Of a DNA stretch of 64,000 bases, positions 17,583 through 26,350 are shown in pieces (position 1 is the first letter of the stretch; every line of letters starts with the position of its first letter). The notes beneath the pieces were generated by a model. The model searched no databases and was not told the origin of the DNA. It worked only from the letters and a program-made list of their open reading frames with translations. The stretch comes from an uncultured Eubacteriales bacterium (GTDB lineage: Bacteria > Bacillota > Clostridia > Lachnospirales > Lachnospiraceae). The position numbers were made by a program, and so were the translations under genes. The stretch is taken from the NCBI GenBank assembly GCA_949294665.1, contig CASFID010000036.1:18485-82484 (forward strand), written 5' to 3'.

Positions 17583-17641
17583 ACGTTTCCACTCCCTTCT
17601 ATGTGCAGACGGGTGAAAGGATAAAGCCCCGTTCGGCCACG

Positions 17642-17672
17642 AAAAAGGGCCTGGAGTTCTCACTCCAAGCCC
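17642..17672 (-). terminator. Rho-independent terminator in the phage tail remnant
   Basis: GGGCTTGGAGT and ACTCCAGGCCC pair around a GAGA loop and are followed by TTTTTC on the minus strand. In siphophage modules such a terminator commonly follows the major tail protein gene, which here has been lost. Confidence 0.75.
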
Positions 17673-17764
17673 CGTATTATTTCTACTATTTTATTCCACT
17701 CATATAAATTATCTTTATGAATTAAGATGCAAACCAAAAACCTTACTAAACAAAAAGAAAGCAT

Positions 17765-18400
17765 TCTGTCAGTGTTTTTTCCAGGATCCCTTCTTCTGCT
17801 GAGAAGGACTATAAATCTGTAAACACCATCTCGTTTGACGCGATCAAACAGGCAGCTGCTCTTTTCAGAAAGGCCATCTTTGTTATGGACCGCGATTATG
17901 ATGACAATAAGATATTTCTCATCCCCGACCATCTGAAGCAGGATTACGTGATCTGTCTGAAATCCAACCGAAAACTTCTTTATCACAACAAATGGGCAAA
18001 GGCAACGGAACTGCGGAATCGGAGGAAAGGAAAAGTAAAAGCGAATGTTTTCTATAAGGGAAAAGAACATATCGCATATCTTTCCCACGTAAAAGTTCAG
18101 ATCACTGTCTACCGGAAGGATATTTATCTGTTTCTGGTCTATAGGATCACGGAACATCCCATGATGCTTGCCACAAACAAAGGAAACTGGAAGCCATTAA
18201 CGCTCTTAACTTTTATATGACTTTAGCCATGGCATTTTTAGCTCAGGAAGAATTAAGTTCTGAGACAAACGCCCTGAAAGTTGCAATATGCAGGAAGCAA
18301 ATCTTATCAAGGAAAGGAGAAAGTCAGTTTCTGCTATTATCAGCTGGCAAAAGGCATCTCCGGCATACTGTCATATGCCAAAGAGGGTACCTTTGATTTA
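17765..18400 (+). pseudogene. IS4-like DDE transposase remnant
   Basis: The readable part begins at a truncated SVFSRIPSSAEKDYKSVNT segment, continues through FVMDRDYDDNKIFLIPDHLK (a DDE-transposase core with the second catalytic Asp) and HKWAKATELRNRRKGKVKA to ATNKG. There an internal deletion and frameshift occur; the next frame resumes at EAINALNFYMTLAMAFLAQEE before decaying close to the end of rlmD. Neither end of an insertion sequence nor terminal repeats could be found. It is an inactive fragment of an element of the IS4 superfamily; the exact family is not certain. Confidence 0.75.
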
Positions 18401-19768
18401 CTGGGCTTTTCTCGTCAGCAGAGCGACTGTCTCCACATGCACTGTCTCACAGAACTGATCTACAGCCGCCATTCTCTCCACTCTGTACCCTGCAAGCTGC
18501 ATCATCTCGAGATCTCTCGCCAGGCTTGTCATCTTACATGAGATATACACGATTCTGTCCACGCCGTAGCTTAAAATCTTCGGCAGTGCTTTCGGGTGGA
18601 TTCCGTCTCTCGGCGGATCGAGAACAATGACATCCGGCTTTTCCTGCAACTCATCCAGCACCCGAAATACATCGCCTGCTATGAATTTACAATTGGAAAT
18701 ACCGTTCCTTGCAGCATTTTCTTTTGCAGCCTCCACCGCTTCTTCGACAATCTCCACGCCCACCACCTGCTTTGCCACAGGAGCCAGCGCCTGACTGATC
18801 GTTCCTGTCCCGCTGAAGAGATCAAACACAGTCATATCACGGATATCGCCGATATAGTCGCGTACCGTCTCGTAGAGCACTTCTGCGCCCCGGGTATTGG
18901 GCTGGAAGAAAGAGAACGGAGTGATCTTGAATTCCAGGCCGAGCAACTTTTCATAGAAGTAATCCTTCCCCCAGAGGATACGCGTCTCATCGCTTTTTAC
19001 CACATCGGAAAGAGAGTCGTTAAGGATATGCAGGATACCTACAATCTTCCCATCCAGTTCCAGGTTCAGAAGTTCCTCGATAAGCGGCTGCAGGTCGTGC
19101 TCCTCCTGCGTGGTGGTCACCAGATTTACCAGGATCTCGCCTGTCGTATCGCCGCGTCTTAAGAGCAGATGACGCAGATATCCGGTGTGCTGCATTTTCC
19201 TGTAATAGCTTACATTTCTCCCACGGAAATATTCCAGCACACAGACAAGGATCTTATTCATGTCTTCATGGACAAGACGGCAGTCCGAGGCCGTCAGTAT
19301 GTCGTATGTGCTGCCTTTTTTGTGGAGTCCCAGTGAAAGTGGTCCGTCTTTATATTCATCTCCAAAGGAGAACTCCATCTTATTCCGGTAGCCGAACTCT
19401 TTCGTGCTTGCCTTCACACCCTCGAAGACATACTCGCCGTTTACTGCCTCATCCATGATCCGGAGTATCTGCCCTTCCTTCATCTTCATCTGCTCTTCGT
19501 ACGGCATCGTCTGGTACATACATCCGCCGCATGCCGGGAAGATGCTGCACGCCGGCTCTCTCGTTTCTAGGGGAGACTTTTCCAGCACTTCCAGAAGACG
19601 TCCCTCCGCATTTCCCTTCTTGAATTTATTGATCACGAAGCGGACTTTCTGACCGGGAATTCCATTTTTGACTGTAACATATCTGTCTTCCTCTGGAAGA
19701 TATACAAGCCCTTTGTTTGGAAAATCCACCCGCTCTATGATTCCTTCAAATGTCTGTCCTTTTTTCAT
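18398..19768 (-). CDS. rlmD: 23S rRNA (uracil-C5)-methyltransferase, RlmD/RumA family
   Basis: A 456-residue protein: an N-terminal TRAM domain (about 1-60), a four-cysteine iron-sulphur cluster region (CSIFPACGGCMYQ), and a SAM-binding methyltransferase domain with FDLFSGTGTISQALAP, VLDPPRDG and the catalytic-Cys motif VYISCKMTSLARDL. It methylates a uracil in 23S rRNA or is the clostridial RlmCD-type dual enzyme. ATG 19768 with GAGGA seven bases before it is preferred; the frame is open for 37 more codons without a ribosome site. The transposase remnant abuts its stop codon and has probably replaced its terminator. Confidence 0.95.
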   Translation of the reverse strand: MKKGQTFEGIIERVDFPNKGLVYLPEEDRYVTVKNGIPGQKVRFVINKFKKGNAEGRLLEVLEKSPLETREPACSIFPACGGCMYQTMPYEEQMKMKEGQILRIMDEAVNGEYVFEGVKASTKEFGYRNKMEFSFGDEYKDGPLSLGLHKKGSTYDILTASDCRLVHEDMNKILVCVLEYFRGRNVSYYRKMQHTGYLRHLLLRRGDTTGEILVNLVTTTQEEHDLQPLIEELLNLELDGKIVGILHILNDSLSDVVKSDETRILWGKDYFYEKLLGLEFKITPFSFFQPNTRGAEVLYETVRDYIGDIRDMTVFDLFSGTGTISQALAPVAKQVVGVEIVEEAVEAAKENAARNGISNCKFIAGDVFRVLDELQEKPDVIVLDPPRDGIHPKALPKILSYGVDRIVYISCKMTSLARDLEMMQLAGYRVERMAAVDQFCETVHVETVALLTRKAQ

Positions 19769-19877
19769 ATAATTCCTCATATCTTTACTATACAAATAAT
19801 ATCCGTTACCCTTCAGATCAGTCACATTTCGCAGAATCTCCGGAATACCCGAAGAAAGAGTACCGGGATTATCGCGC

Positions 19878-19910
19878 AAAAAAGCAGGGTGCAGTATACC
19901 TACATCCTGC
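19878..19910 (-). terminator. Rho-independent terminator after the small acidic membrane protein
   Basis: Arms GCAGGATG and CACCCTGC with one mismatch, followed by TTTTTTG on the minus strand, 40 bases after the stop of the gene at 19950. Confidence 0.65.
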
Positions 19911-19949
19911 CTGTCTATTTTGTTTGTCTCTCTATTTCATCCGTCGGTC

Positions 19950-20189
19950 CTATACCTGATCGTCCTCGTTGAAATAATCGTCAAAGTCATCGTCAAAATC
20001 ATCTTCAAAGTCTTCCAGATAATCCGGTGTGAAGAAACGGTATACAGCATATGCGATCGCCGCCACTGCTGCAACTGCCCCGATGATAGCCAGTACCCAG
20101 ATCACTGTATTTTTCTGTTTTTCCGCCTCATTTTTGTGGAGAAGTTCACTTAATTTTGATTCTGCGATAAGCTCTTCTACTTTGCTCAT
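19950..20189 (-). CDS. Small single-pass membrane protein with acidic C-terminus
   Basis: A 79-residue protein. A charged N-terminal helix is followed by one hydrophobic segment (about 29-49, VIWVLAIIGAVAAVAAIAYAV) and a tail made almost only of Asp, Glu and Phe/Tyr. It has the size and shape of the short DUF4366-like proteins common in Lachnospiraceae; that resemblance is from memory. ATG 20189 has GGAAAGGA upstream. It lies between rlmD and pcrA on the same strand. Function unknown. Confidence 0.75.
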   Translation of the reverse strand: MSKVEELIAESKLSELLHKNEAEKQKNTVIWVLAIIGAVAAVAAIAYAVYRFFTPDYLEDFEDDFDDDFDDYFNEDDQV

Positions 20190-20264
20190 AATGCACGTCC
20201 TTTCCCTGTCACTGAGACAGCGCTTACTTTCTAATATTATAACACTATCAATTTCAGATTACTA

Positions 20265-22529
20265 CTAAATTTTCACTAATTTTGCAAACATGGCAAACAT
20301 TTTCCGTACACCTGCATTGTCGAACTCGACGGTCACTTCAAAATCCCGTCCCCCTTCCCTGATATCAAGGACGGTTCCTTCGCCGAATTTTACATGACGG
20401 ACGCGGTCTCCCACGCCATAGGAAAGTGTTTCATTTCTCTCGGCGGTAAGCTGGCTGCCTTTTCTTAGTGCGGAAAATGACTGGCCGCCGGTATATTTTC
20501 TTTCCGCTCCGGTGATATCTGTTTTTTTCTCTTCTTTTCCAACCGTCGCGCCCCCGGCTGAATATGTATTTTTTCCGCTCCCGGTGTCCAGCAGTTCCGG
20601 AGGAATTTCTCCGATAAATCTGGATATTCTGTTGTAATGTATCTCCCCCCGCGTCATGCGGCTCCGTGCACAGGTCAGCGTCAGTTTCTGTTCCGCCCGG
20701 GTGATCCCTACATAACAGAGACGGCGTTCTTCCTCGAGTTCCTCAGGATCATCTCCCACAACTGTCATATAGCTTGGAAACAGACCGTCCTCCATCCCTG
20801 CCATATAGACATGGGGGAACTCGAGTCCTTTCGCACTGTGAAGCGTCATAAGCACCACATAGTCCTGATCTTCCTCCAGCGTATCGATGTCTGCAACGAG
20901 GGCCACTTCCTCAAGGAAACCGCTCAGAGTCGCTTTTTCATCGCGATCCTCGCAGTCCTCCTCGTAAGCCGCCGCCTTGTTCACAAGCTCTTCTATGTTC
21001 TGCAGACGACTTTCCGCGTCTACCTCGTCATCCGCCTCGAGCTCTCTCGCATATCCGGTCATATCAATGATCTCATTCAAAAGATCGCTCACGCTCTCTC
21101 TTTCCGCCTGCCCTTTGAAATACTCGATCATCGCGGCAAAGGAATCCAGTTTCGCCGCGCTCCTCCCTGCTCCCGGTATCATTTCAGGCGCCATGAGCGC
21201 TTCATAAAATCCGATCCCTCTTGCATCCGCCGACTCCTGGATGCGATTGATCGTCGTAAGACCGATCCCACGTTTAGGGACATTTATGATCCGGCGCACC
21301 GCAAGGTCATCCTGTCCGTTATCTACGGTCTTCAAGTATGCCAGAATATCCTTGATCTCCCTGCGTGCATAGAAGTTAATGCCCCCTACGATCTTATAGG
21401 GAATGTTCATGGCAATAAATTTTTCTTCCAAAAGACGGGACTGCGCATTCGTCCTGTACAATACGGCGTTGTCATTATAAGCGGAACCATTCCTCACTTC
21501 TCTGCTGATATCTTCTGCTATAAACTCCGCCTCGTCATATCCGGTATCAAACTGTCTCAGACTTATCTTGTCTCCCTCTCCGTTAGATGTCCAGAGTGTC
21601 TTGTCTTTCCGCCCTTTATTGTTTTGGATAACGCCATTTGCCGCATTCAGGATATTTCCTGTCGAGCGGTAATTCTGCTCCAGCCTTACTACTTTCGCAT
21701 CCGGATATTCCTTTTCAAAATCCAGGATATTTCTGATGTTGGCGCCGCGGAACTTATAGATTGACTGATCGTCATCCCCTACCACGCAGAGATTCCTGTA
21801 TTTTCCTGCCAGAAGACTTACGAGTTTAAACTGCACTGTGTTCGTGTCCTGATACTCGTCTACCATGATATAGCGGAATCTTTCCTGGTAATTCTCCCTC
21901 ACGTCGGGCTGTGTCTGGAGAAGCTGGACCGTCTTTACAAGAAGGTCGTCAAAATCAAGGGCATTATTGGCCTTGAGCTGCGCTTCATACTCATGGTATG
22001 CTTTTGCGATCTTAAGCTGATTAAAATCTCCTCCTGCATTCAGCTCATATTCATTCGGCAGAATCATCTCGTTTTTCGCCGAAGATATCACAGAGAGAAG
22101 CATCCTCTCTTTATATTTTTTTGTATCGATATTGACTTTCCGGCATACCTGCCGCATAAGGGTTTTCTGGTCATCCGTATCATAGATCGTAAAACGATTA
22201 TCGTACCCCAGCCGGTCTATATATCTGCGGAGGATACGCACGCACATAGAATGAAATGTACTTACCCATATGCTCTCGGAACCGAATCCAACCAGATGGT
22301 CTACTCTCTGGCGCATCTCTCCTGCGGCTTTGTTTGTAAATGTTATCGCCAGGATATTCCAGGGATTGACTCCGCATTCTTCGATAAGATATGCAATGCG
22401 GTGTGTCAATACTCTCGTCTTTCCCGAGCCCGCGCCCGCAAGGATCAGGAGAGGCCCTTCCGTATAGCAGACCGCCTCTCTCTGAGGTTCGTTTAATGTA
22501 TCATACATGCTTTTATTCTGATTATCCAC
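20265..22529 (-). CDS. pcrA: ATP-dependent 3'-5' DNA helicase PcrA (UvrD family)
   Basis: A 754-residue SF1A helicase with the full motif set: LILAGAGSGKTRVLT (motif I), ITFTNKAAGEM (Ia), MVDEYQDTN (II), VVGDDDQSIYKFRGA (III), RLEQNYRS (IV), MTLHSAKGLEFPHVY (V) and RRLCYVGITRA (VI). A C-terminal tudor-like tail (VGDRVRHVKFGEGTVLDI) is the RNA polymerase-binding module of Gram-positive PcrA. It acts in nucleotide excision repair and clears recombination and replication blocks. The start is GTG 22529 with AGGAG upstream. Confidence 0.97.
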   Translation of the reverse strand: MDNQNKSMYDTLNEPQREAVCYTEGPLLILAGAGSGKTRVLTHRIAYLIEECGVNPWNILAITFTNKAAGEMRQRVDHLVGFGSESIWVSTFHSMCVRILRRYIDRLGYDNRFTIYDTDDQKTLMRQVCRKVNIDTKKYKERMLLSVISSAKNEMILPNEYELNAGGDFNQLKIAKAYHEYEAQLKANNALDFDDLLVKTVQLLQTQPDVRENYQERFRYIMVDEYQDTNTVQFKLVSLLAGKYRNLCVVGDDDQSIYKFRGANIRNILDFEKEYPDAKVVRLEQNYRSTGNILNAANGVIQNNKGRKDKTLWTSNGEGDKISLRQFDTGYDEAEFIAEDISREVRNGSAYNDNAVLYRTNAQSRLLEEKFIAMNIPYKIVGGINFYARREIKDILAYLKTVDNGQDDLAVRRIINVPKRGIGLTTINRIQESADARGIGFYEALMAPEMIPGAGRSAAKLDSFAAMIEYFKGQAERESVSDLLNEIIDMTGYARELEADDEVDAESRLQNIEELVNKAAAYEEDCEDRDEKATLSGFLEEVALVADIDTLEEDQDYVVLMTLHSAKGLEFPHVYMAGMEDGLFPSYMTVVGDDPEELEEERRLCYVGITRAEQKLTLTCARSRMTRGEIHYNRISRFIGEIPPELLDTGSGKNTYSAGGATVGKEEKKTDITGAERKYTGGQSFSALRKGSQLTAERNETLSYGVGDRVRHVKFGEGTVLDIREGGRDFEVTVEFDNAGVRKMFAMFAKLVKI

Positions 22530-22664
22530 GTCCTGATTACTCCTAAATCTCGCCCGCTTCTGCGGCTGGCGTTCGTTTTCTCCTGTGCGTCATTATAAAT
22601 GGATAGAATCTTCCTGTCAATCCGGGACATTGTTACAGGCAGCGTCAAACATGCGATTTTCCGC

Positions 22665-22693
22665 TTGTCATCTGGTTTTTGATACTATATAAT
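22665..22693 (+). promoter_or_regulatory. Promoter of the DUF1836 gene
   Basis: TTGTCA (22665-22670), a 17-base spacer and a perfect TATAAT (22688-22693), 20 bases before the start codon. Confidence 0.8.
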
Positions 22694-22713
22694 AGAGACA
22701 CTGAGGTGATAAT

Positions 22714-23325
22714 ATGAAAATCGATACAAACGATATCCTGAACAGTATATTTGAAAGTCTCGATCACGTGGATTATATCAAACCGGAGGAAATCCCCAAT
22801 ATCGATCTGTATATGGATCAGGTTACAACTTTCATGGATGATCATTTTTCTTCAACCAAGCGTTACAGCGAAGATAAGATACTGACTAAAACGATGATCA
22901 ACAATTATACAAAGAATAATCTGCTCCCTCCGTCCGTAAAGAAAAAATATTCCAGGGAGCATGTCCTTTTGCTCATACTGATCTACTATTTTAAGAATAT
23001 TCTTTCTATCAAAGATATAGAGACTGTATTAAGACCGCTCAGAGAAAAGTATTTCCCGGAGGATGGTTCGCTCGTTCTCTCAGAACTGTACAAGAAAATC
23101 TGTGAGATGGAGAAAACGCGCATTGAACCGATGAAAGCTTCCGTCAAAGAAGCCTATGAAAAATCACAGGCGGCTTTCGACGATCTGCCCGAAGGAGAAG
23201 ATCAGGACGAGCTGAAGCTCTTCGCTTTCATCTGCAGTCTGAGTTTTGACGTATATCTTAAGAAAATGATGATAGAAAAGATCATCGATGAACTCGCGGC
23301 AAGAGAGACTAACAAAGAAAAATAG
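22714..23325 (+). CDS. DUF1836 domain protein
   Basis: A 203-residue soluble protein. A central winged-helix-like segment (MINNYTKNNLLPPSVKKKYS) resembles MerR-type HTH wings and is the hallmark of DUF1836, a family restricted mainly to Bacillota and presumed to regulate transcription. The C-terminal half is helical and acidic (EGEDQDELKLF). The ATG is preceded by GAGGTGATA. A consensus promoter directly upstream and a terminator directly downstream show it is a single-gene unit. No target is evident. Confidence 0.85.
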   Translation: MKIDTNDILNSIFESLDHVDYIKPEEIPNIDLYMDQVTTFMDDHFSSTKRYSEDKILTKTMINNYTKNNLLPPSVKKKYSREHVLLLILIYYFKNILSIKDIETVLRPLREKYFPEDGSLVLSELYKKICEMEKTRIEPMKASVKEAYEKSQAAFDDLPEGEDQDELKLFAFICSLSFDVYLKKMMIEKIIDELAARETNKEK

Positions 23326-23336
23326 ACTGAATCACT

Positions 23337-23373
23337 ACAGCCGGATCCACTTTTCACAGTGTTCACCGGCTGT
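23337..23373. terminator. Terminator between DUF1836 gene and the YerC-type gene
   Basis: Perfect 8-base arms ACAGCCGG (23337-23344) and CCGGCTGT (23366-23373) followed by TCTTATT on the plus strand. The two flanking genes converge on it. Confidence 0.6.
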
Positions 23374-23378
23374 TCTTA

Positions 23379-23678
23379 TTACTCTTCTGTATTCTTGTTT
23401 ATGCGCTCAAAGACCATATCATAACCGTCATTTCCATAGTTGAGAGAACGGTTCACTCTGCTGATCGTAGCAGTGGATGCGCCGGTCTTCTCCGCGATCT
23501 CAAGATATGTCTTCTGATCACGGAGCATTTTAGCCACCTCGAACCGCTGCGACAGTGACAACAGTTCGTTGATCGTACAGATATCTTCAAAAAATATATA
23601 ACATTCTTCTTTATTTTTCAGGCTGAGTACGGCTTCAAAAAGGCTGTCAACCGCCTCTGTTCTTATTTTCTTACTCAT
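23379..23678 (-). CDS. YerC/YecD-type TrpR-like transcriptional regulator
   Basis: A 99-residue protein of the Trp repressor fold: EECYIFFEDICTINELLSLS is the family block and TYLEIAEKTGASTATISRVN is the recognition HTH. YerC-type proteins are conserved in Bacillota; their ligand is not well established. ATG 23678 is preferred because AAGGAG lies 11 bases upstream, while the first in-frame ATG is only two bases from it. It is a lone gene between the terminator and the PHP hydrolase. Confidence 0.88.
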   Translation of the reverse strand: MSKKIRTEAVDSLFEAVLSLKNKEECYIFFEDICTINELLSLSQRFEVAKMLRDQKTYLEIAEKTGASTATISRVNRSLNYGNDGYDMVFERINKNTEE

Positions 23679-23831
23679 AATACCCATGTCTCCTTTTCAA
23701 CCTGTAGCATAAATCTGTCTGAAACATCATTCCCGCCTCGGAACACCTGTTTCAGACTACTGTTATATTTTAGCACATTAAATTTTTAAAGTCCACCACT
23801 TTATTTCGCACTGTGAAACACGTCCGTTACT

Positions 23832-24560
23832 TTACTCCGTTCTCTTGAAACAGTTCAGATATGGTTTCAGTTTTTCTATATCTGTCGTCACAACAAGCTC
23901 CTGAGGAAACGCGCAGTGTCGGAGTATCTCGTCCACATAGGTGAATTTCCCCGCGTCCGCATCTACGTGAGCGTCGCTGCCTGTCGTCACCGGGACCTCG
24001 TACTGCCTGCACAGATCGAGCATTGTCAGGATATTTTCCCGTGTATTCGCTCTGCTGCTGGCAGGACGCATAGAGGAATTATTGACTTCAAGAAGTGTTC
24101 CCGTCTCTTTCGCAGTTTTCACCAGCATTTCATAATCAAATGGAAAACGACCGTCGTCCGGGTGCCCTATAATATTGATATATGGTTTCTTCATCGCCTC
24201 CACATATGCTCTGATATTCTCTTCGGGCGTATGATCCGTACCGTAGCACGGAGTATGGATGCTCGCTACCACGATATCCAGATCCATGCACGTATCCTCC
24301 GGGAGATCGACAGTTCCATCTGGATCCATGATGTTTACCTCCGCTCCCATCAGCAGACGCACGCCGTACACTTCCCGCGGCACGACGTCCATATTTTGAA
24401 AATAAAACAGCCCGCATGTCCCCGGCATCTTGGGAGCATGTTCCGTGATCGCAAGGGCTTCGATCCCTCTCTCTTTTGCAGCGGCGGCCATTTCTTTTAT
24501 CGTACTGTATGCATGTCCGCTGGCCAACGTATGCGAATGTGTATCTGCAATAAATTTCAT
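23832..24560 (-). CDS. PHP-domain phosphatase (YcdX family)
   Basis: A 242-residue PHP-fold metalloenzyme with the four metal motifs: DTHSHT near the N-terminus, ITEHAP, SIHTPCYG and HPDDGRFPF, with GSDAHV near the C-terminus. YcdX-type proteins use a trinuclear metal site and act as phosphatases; the physiological substrate is not known. The length is typical. It is a single gene, minus strand, with its start 8 residues before the first metal-binding His. Confidence 0.9.
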   Translation of the reverse strand: MKFIADTHSHTLASGHAYSTIKEMAAAAKERGIEALAITEHAPKMPGTCGLFYFQNMDVVPREVYGVRLLMGAEVNIMDPDGTVDLPEDTCMDLDIVVASIHTPCYGTDHTPEENIRAYVEAMKKPYINIIGHPDDGRFPFDYEMLVKTAKETGTLLEVNNSSMRPASSRANTRENILTMLDLCRQYEVPVTTGSDAHVDADAGKFTYVDEILRHCAFPQELVVTTDIEKLKPYLNCFKRTE

Positions 24561-24680
24561 AGTCTGTTCACCTCATCTTATCGGGCGGACTTTCTGCTCC
24601 GCCATGTTTTTCGATTCCTGAACATTATATCATATTTCTTCCAGAATACAATTTTTCTCCCGGGAAAGAATATTCAGATA

Positions 24681-24717
24681 GTAACAGTTCAGATATCAGA
24701 GGTATACTGAACTGTTG
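24681..24717. repeat. Inverted repeat of the GTAACAGTTCAG family, copy A
   Basis: GTAACAGTTCAG (24681-24692) faces CTGAACTGTTG (24707-24717) across a 14-base loop in the intergenic space before a small gene. The same arm sequence occurs in two more intergenic hairpins at 53.2 and 54.7 kb. Confidence 0.65.
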
Positions 24718-24764
24718 TCTCAGAAAAATATAGATCAGAAATTACAGATTGCGAGGTGAAGATT

Positions 24765-24977
24765 TTGAAAGACAATAAAGATAACGCTGTCAAAGGGAAC
24801 GAAGATGATTTTGACTATCTTGCAAATGCGGCGTCCGCTACCGAATTTACCGGGCTTATCCCGTCTCTTCCGCAGAGCGATGATGAACTCGAATCGTACA
24901 ATGACGTCTGCCAGTTCCTCCCGCGGACGGAATCTGCGGCATCTGAAAAGAAATACCGCGGCCAAAACAATAAATGA
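24765..24977 (+). CDS. Small conserved acidic protein, Lachnospiraceae
   Basis: A 70-residue soluble protein, acidic, with a central DYLANAASATEFTGLIPSLP block and a Lys/Arg-rich end. I remember similar short proteins sharing FDYLxxAASATxxTGLIP across Lachnospiraceae, but no function. The TTG at 24765 is preferred because GAGGTG lies 8 bases before it; the frame also contains a GTG nine bases upstream that overlaps that ribosome site. Confidence 0.65.
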   Translation: MKDNKDNAVKGNEDDFDYLANAASATEFTGLIPSLPQSDDELESYNDVCQFLPRTESAASEKKYRGQNNK

Positions 24978-25056
24978 TCCGCTGCGACAAGGTTCTCCCA
25001 TACAGTATGAACTGCAACTGTATCGACAAAATTCGAGCATATCTTGTATTTTTTCA

Positions 25057-25085
25057 TTGTTCTTATGTCCTCATGATGTTATAAT
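25057..25085 (+). promoter_or_regulatory. Promoter of the zinc-ribbon membrane protein
   Basis: TTGTTC (25057-25062), 17-base spacer, TATAAT (25080-25085); the start codon follows 45 bases later. Confidence 0.7.
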
Positions 25086-25130
25086 AGGGATGTTGTAAAT
25101 TCTGGTCAACACAAGAGAGGAGTATATACG

Positions 25131-26306
25131 ATGAAGTGTCCAATATGTGGAAAAGAGCTCGAATTGCGGAACAAGCAGATTGGCACCACTGAGAGCGGTG
25201 ATCCGATCTTTAATAAATATGCGATCTGCCGCGATTGTCGGAAACAGTGGAATCTGGATAAACAAAGAGCAAAGAAAACAGCTCAGAAAAAGGCGGATCC
25301 GACAGATGAAAAGCCGCAAAAGCCATCCCCCACTGTCCATAAAAAGGAAACTGTAAAGCCAAAAGCGCCGGTAAAGACCGCATCTGATAAACAGGACGCA
25401 CAGGTCAGAAAGGCGGCTCAGGAAAAGAAAGATCCGGCAAAAACTCCTGTCCGGAAGAAAAAAGCTCCGGCGAAAGCATCCGGTGAGATCGATAAGACTA
25501 CCACCCCAAAACGTCGTCCGAGGCCTGAGTCGGGAGACGCCGCTGCTCCTGCAAAGAAACCGGTCAGGAGACGCCGTCCGGAAGGTTCCGAATCAAACGA
25601 GGAAAAGCGTTACAGCAATATTCCACCGGAAAAGGTCCGCAGCAAACGCGAGAAAGCTGCCCGCAAAAGCTATGAAGATATGCTTGCGACAGGTTCTATA
25701 GACAAGGCAGCTGTAAGGAAGAAAAAGAGACAGCTTGAGGATGAAACCGGCGAGATCAGACGCTCATCCCCTGTCAAATCCTCGCCGGATAAGCGAAATA
25801 ATACCGCCAAAAGTTCTCCAAGGAAATATGAACCGGAAATAGACGATTACGATGATGATGATTACTATGACGACGAACCAAGATTTCGTCCGATGCGCAT
25901 CGTACTCGGTATCATTTCTCTCGCAGGATTCGCATATTTTATCTACAGAGGCTTTGTGACAGGTCTTGCAGATACAACAGAAGGCGGAAGCGTATCTTCC
26001 GGTACGACTTTTATCATCCTGGCGCTTTGTATGCTTGTTTGTGCTCTTCTGTATTTTATCATGCAGAAAAGGAATACGATCTTTGCTTTCCTGCTGCCAA
26101 TGGTCTTCTATCTTGGCGGCGCAGTGTTTGCATTTATCCAGCGTGGGGACGAACTGCAGCTTCTCATCGCTGCTATCGCAGGAGCCGTGCTCGCCGTCAT
26201 CTCTCTCATACTTGCCATTACCTCCCGGGGCGATGGATATGACGACGAAGATGATTACGACGAAGCATTTGAGGATGACTACGCCGACGATGATTATGAC
26301 GACTGA
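25131..26306 (+). CDS. Zinc-ribbon protein with long basic linker and membrane segments
   Basis: A 391-residue protein. Residues 3-37 form a zinc ribbon (CPICGKEL and CRDCRK). Residues about 40-230 are low-complexity, rich in Lys, Pro and Ala. After an acidic patch (DDYDDDDYYDDEP) come four hydrophobic stretches (about 260-370) and an acidic tail. The architecture suggests a membrane protein with a disordered cytoplasmic arm; no enzymatic motif is visible. A clear promoter and GAGAGGAG ribosome site precede it and a strong terminator follows. Function unknown. Confidence 0.8.
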   Translation: MKCPICGKELELRNKQIGTTESGDPIFNKYAICRDCRKQWNLDKQRAKKTAQKKADPTDEKPQKPSPTVHKKETVKPKAPVKTASDKQDAQVRKAAQEKKDPAKTPVRKKKAPAKASGEIDKTTTPKRRPRPESGDAAAPAKKPVRRRRPEGSESNEEKRYSNIPPEKVRSKREKAARKSYEDMLATGSIDKAAVRKKKRQLEDETGEIRRSSPVKSSPDKRNNTAKSSPRKYEPEIDDYDDDDYYDDEPRFRPMRIVLGIISLAGFAYFIYRGFVTGLADTTEGGSVSSGTTFIILALCMLVCALLYFIMQKRNTIFAFLLPMVFYLGGAVFAFIQRGDELQLLIAAIAGAVLAVISLILAITSRGDGYDDEDDYDEAFEDDYADDDYDD

Positions 26307-26314
26307 ACCGAACA

Positions 26315-26350
26315 GAGAAAGGGGCAAGTGCTATGACTTGTCCCTTTCTC
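26315..26350. terminator. Bidirectional terminator between convergent genes
   Basis: GAGAAAGGGGCAAGT (26315-26329) pairs with ACTTGTCCCTTTCTC (26336-26350), one mismatch, followed by TTTCTATTCT on the plus strand and TGTTCGG on the minus strand. It overlaps the 3' end of the VirD4-like gene, whose stop lies inside the stem. Confidence 0.8.
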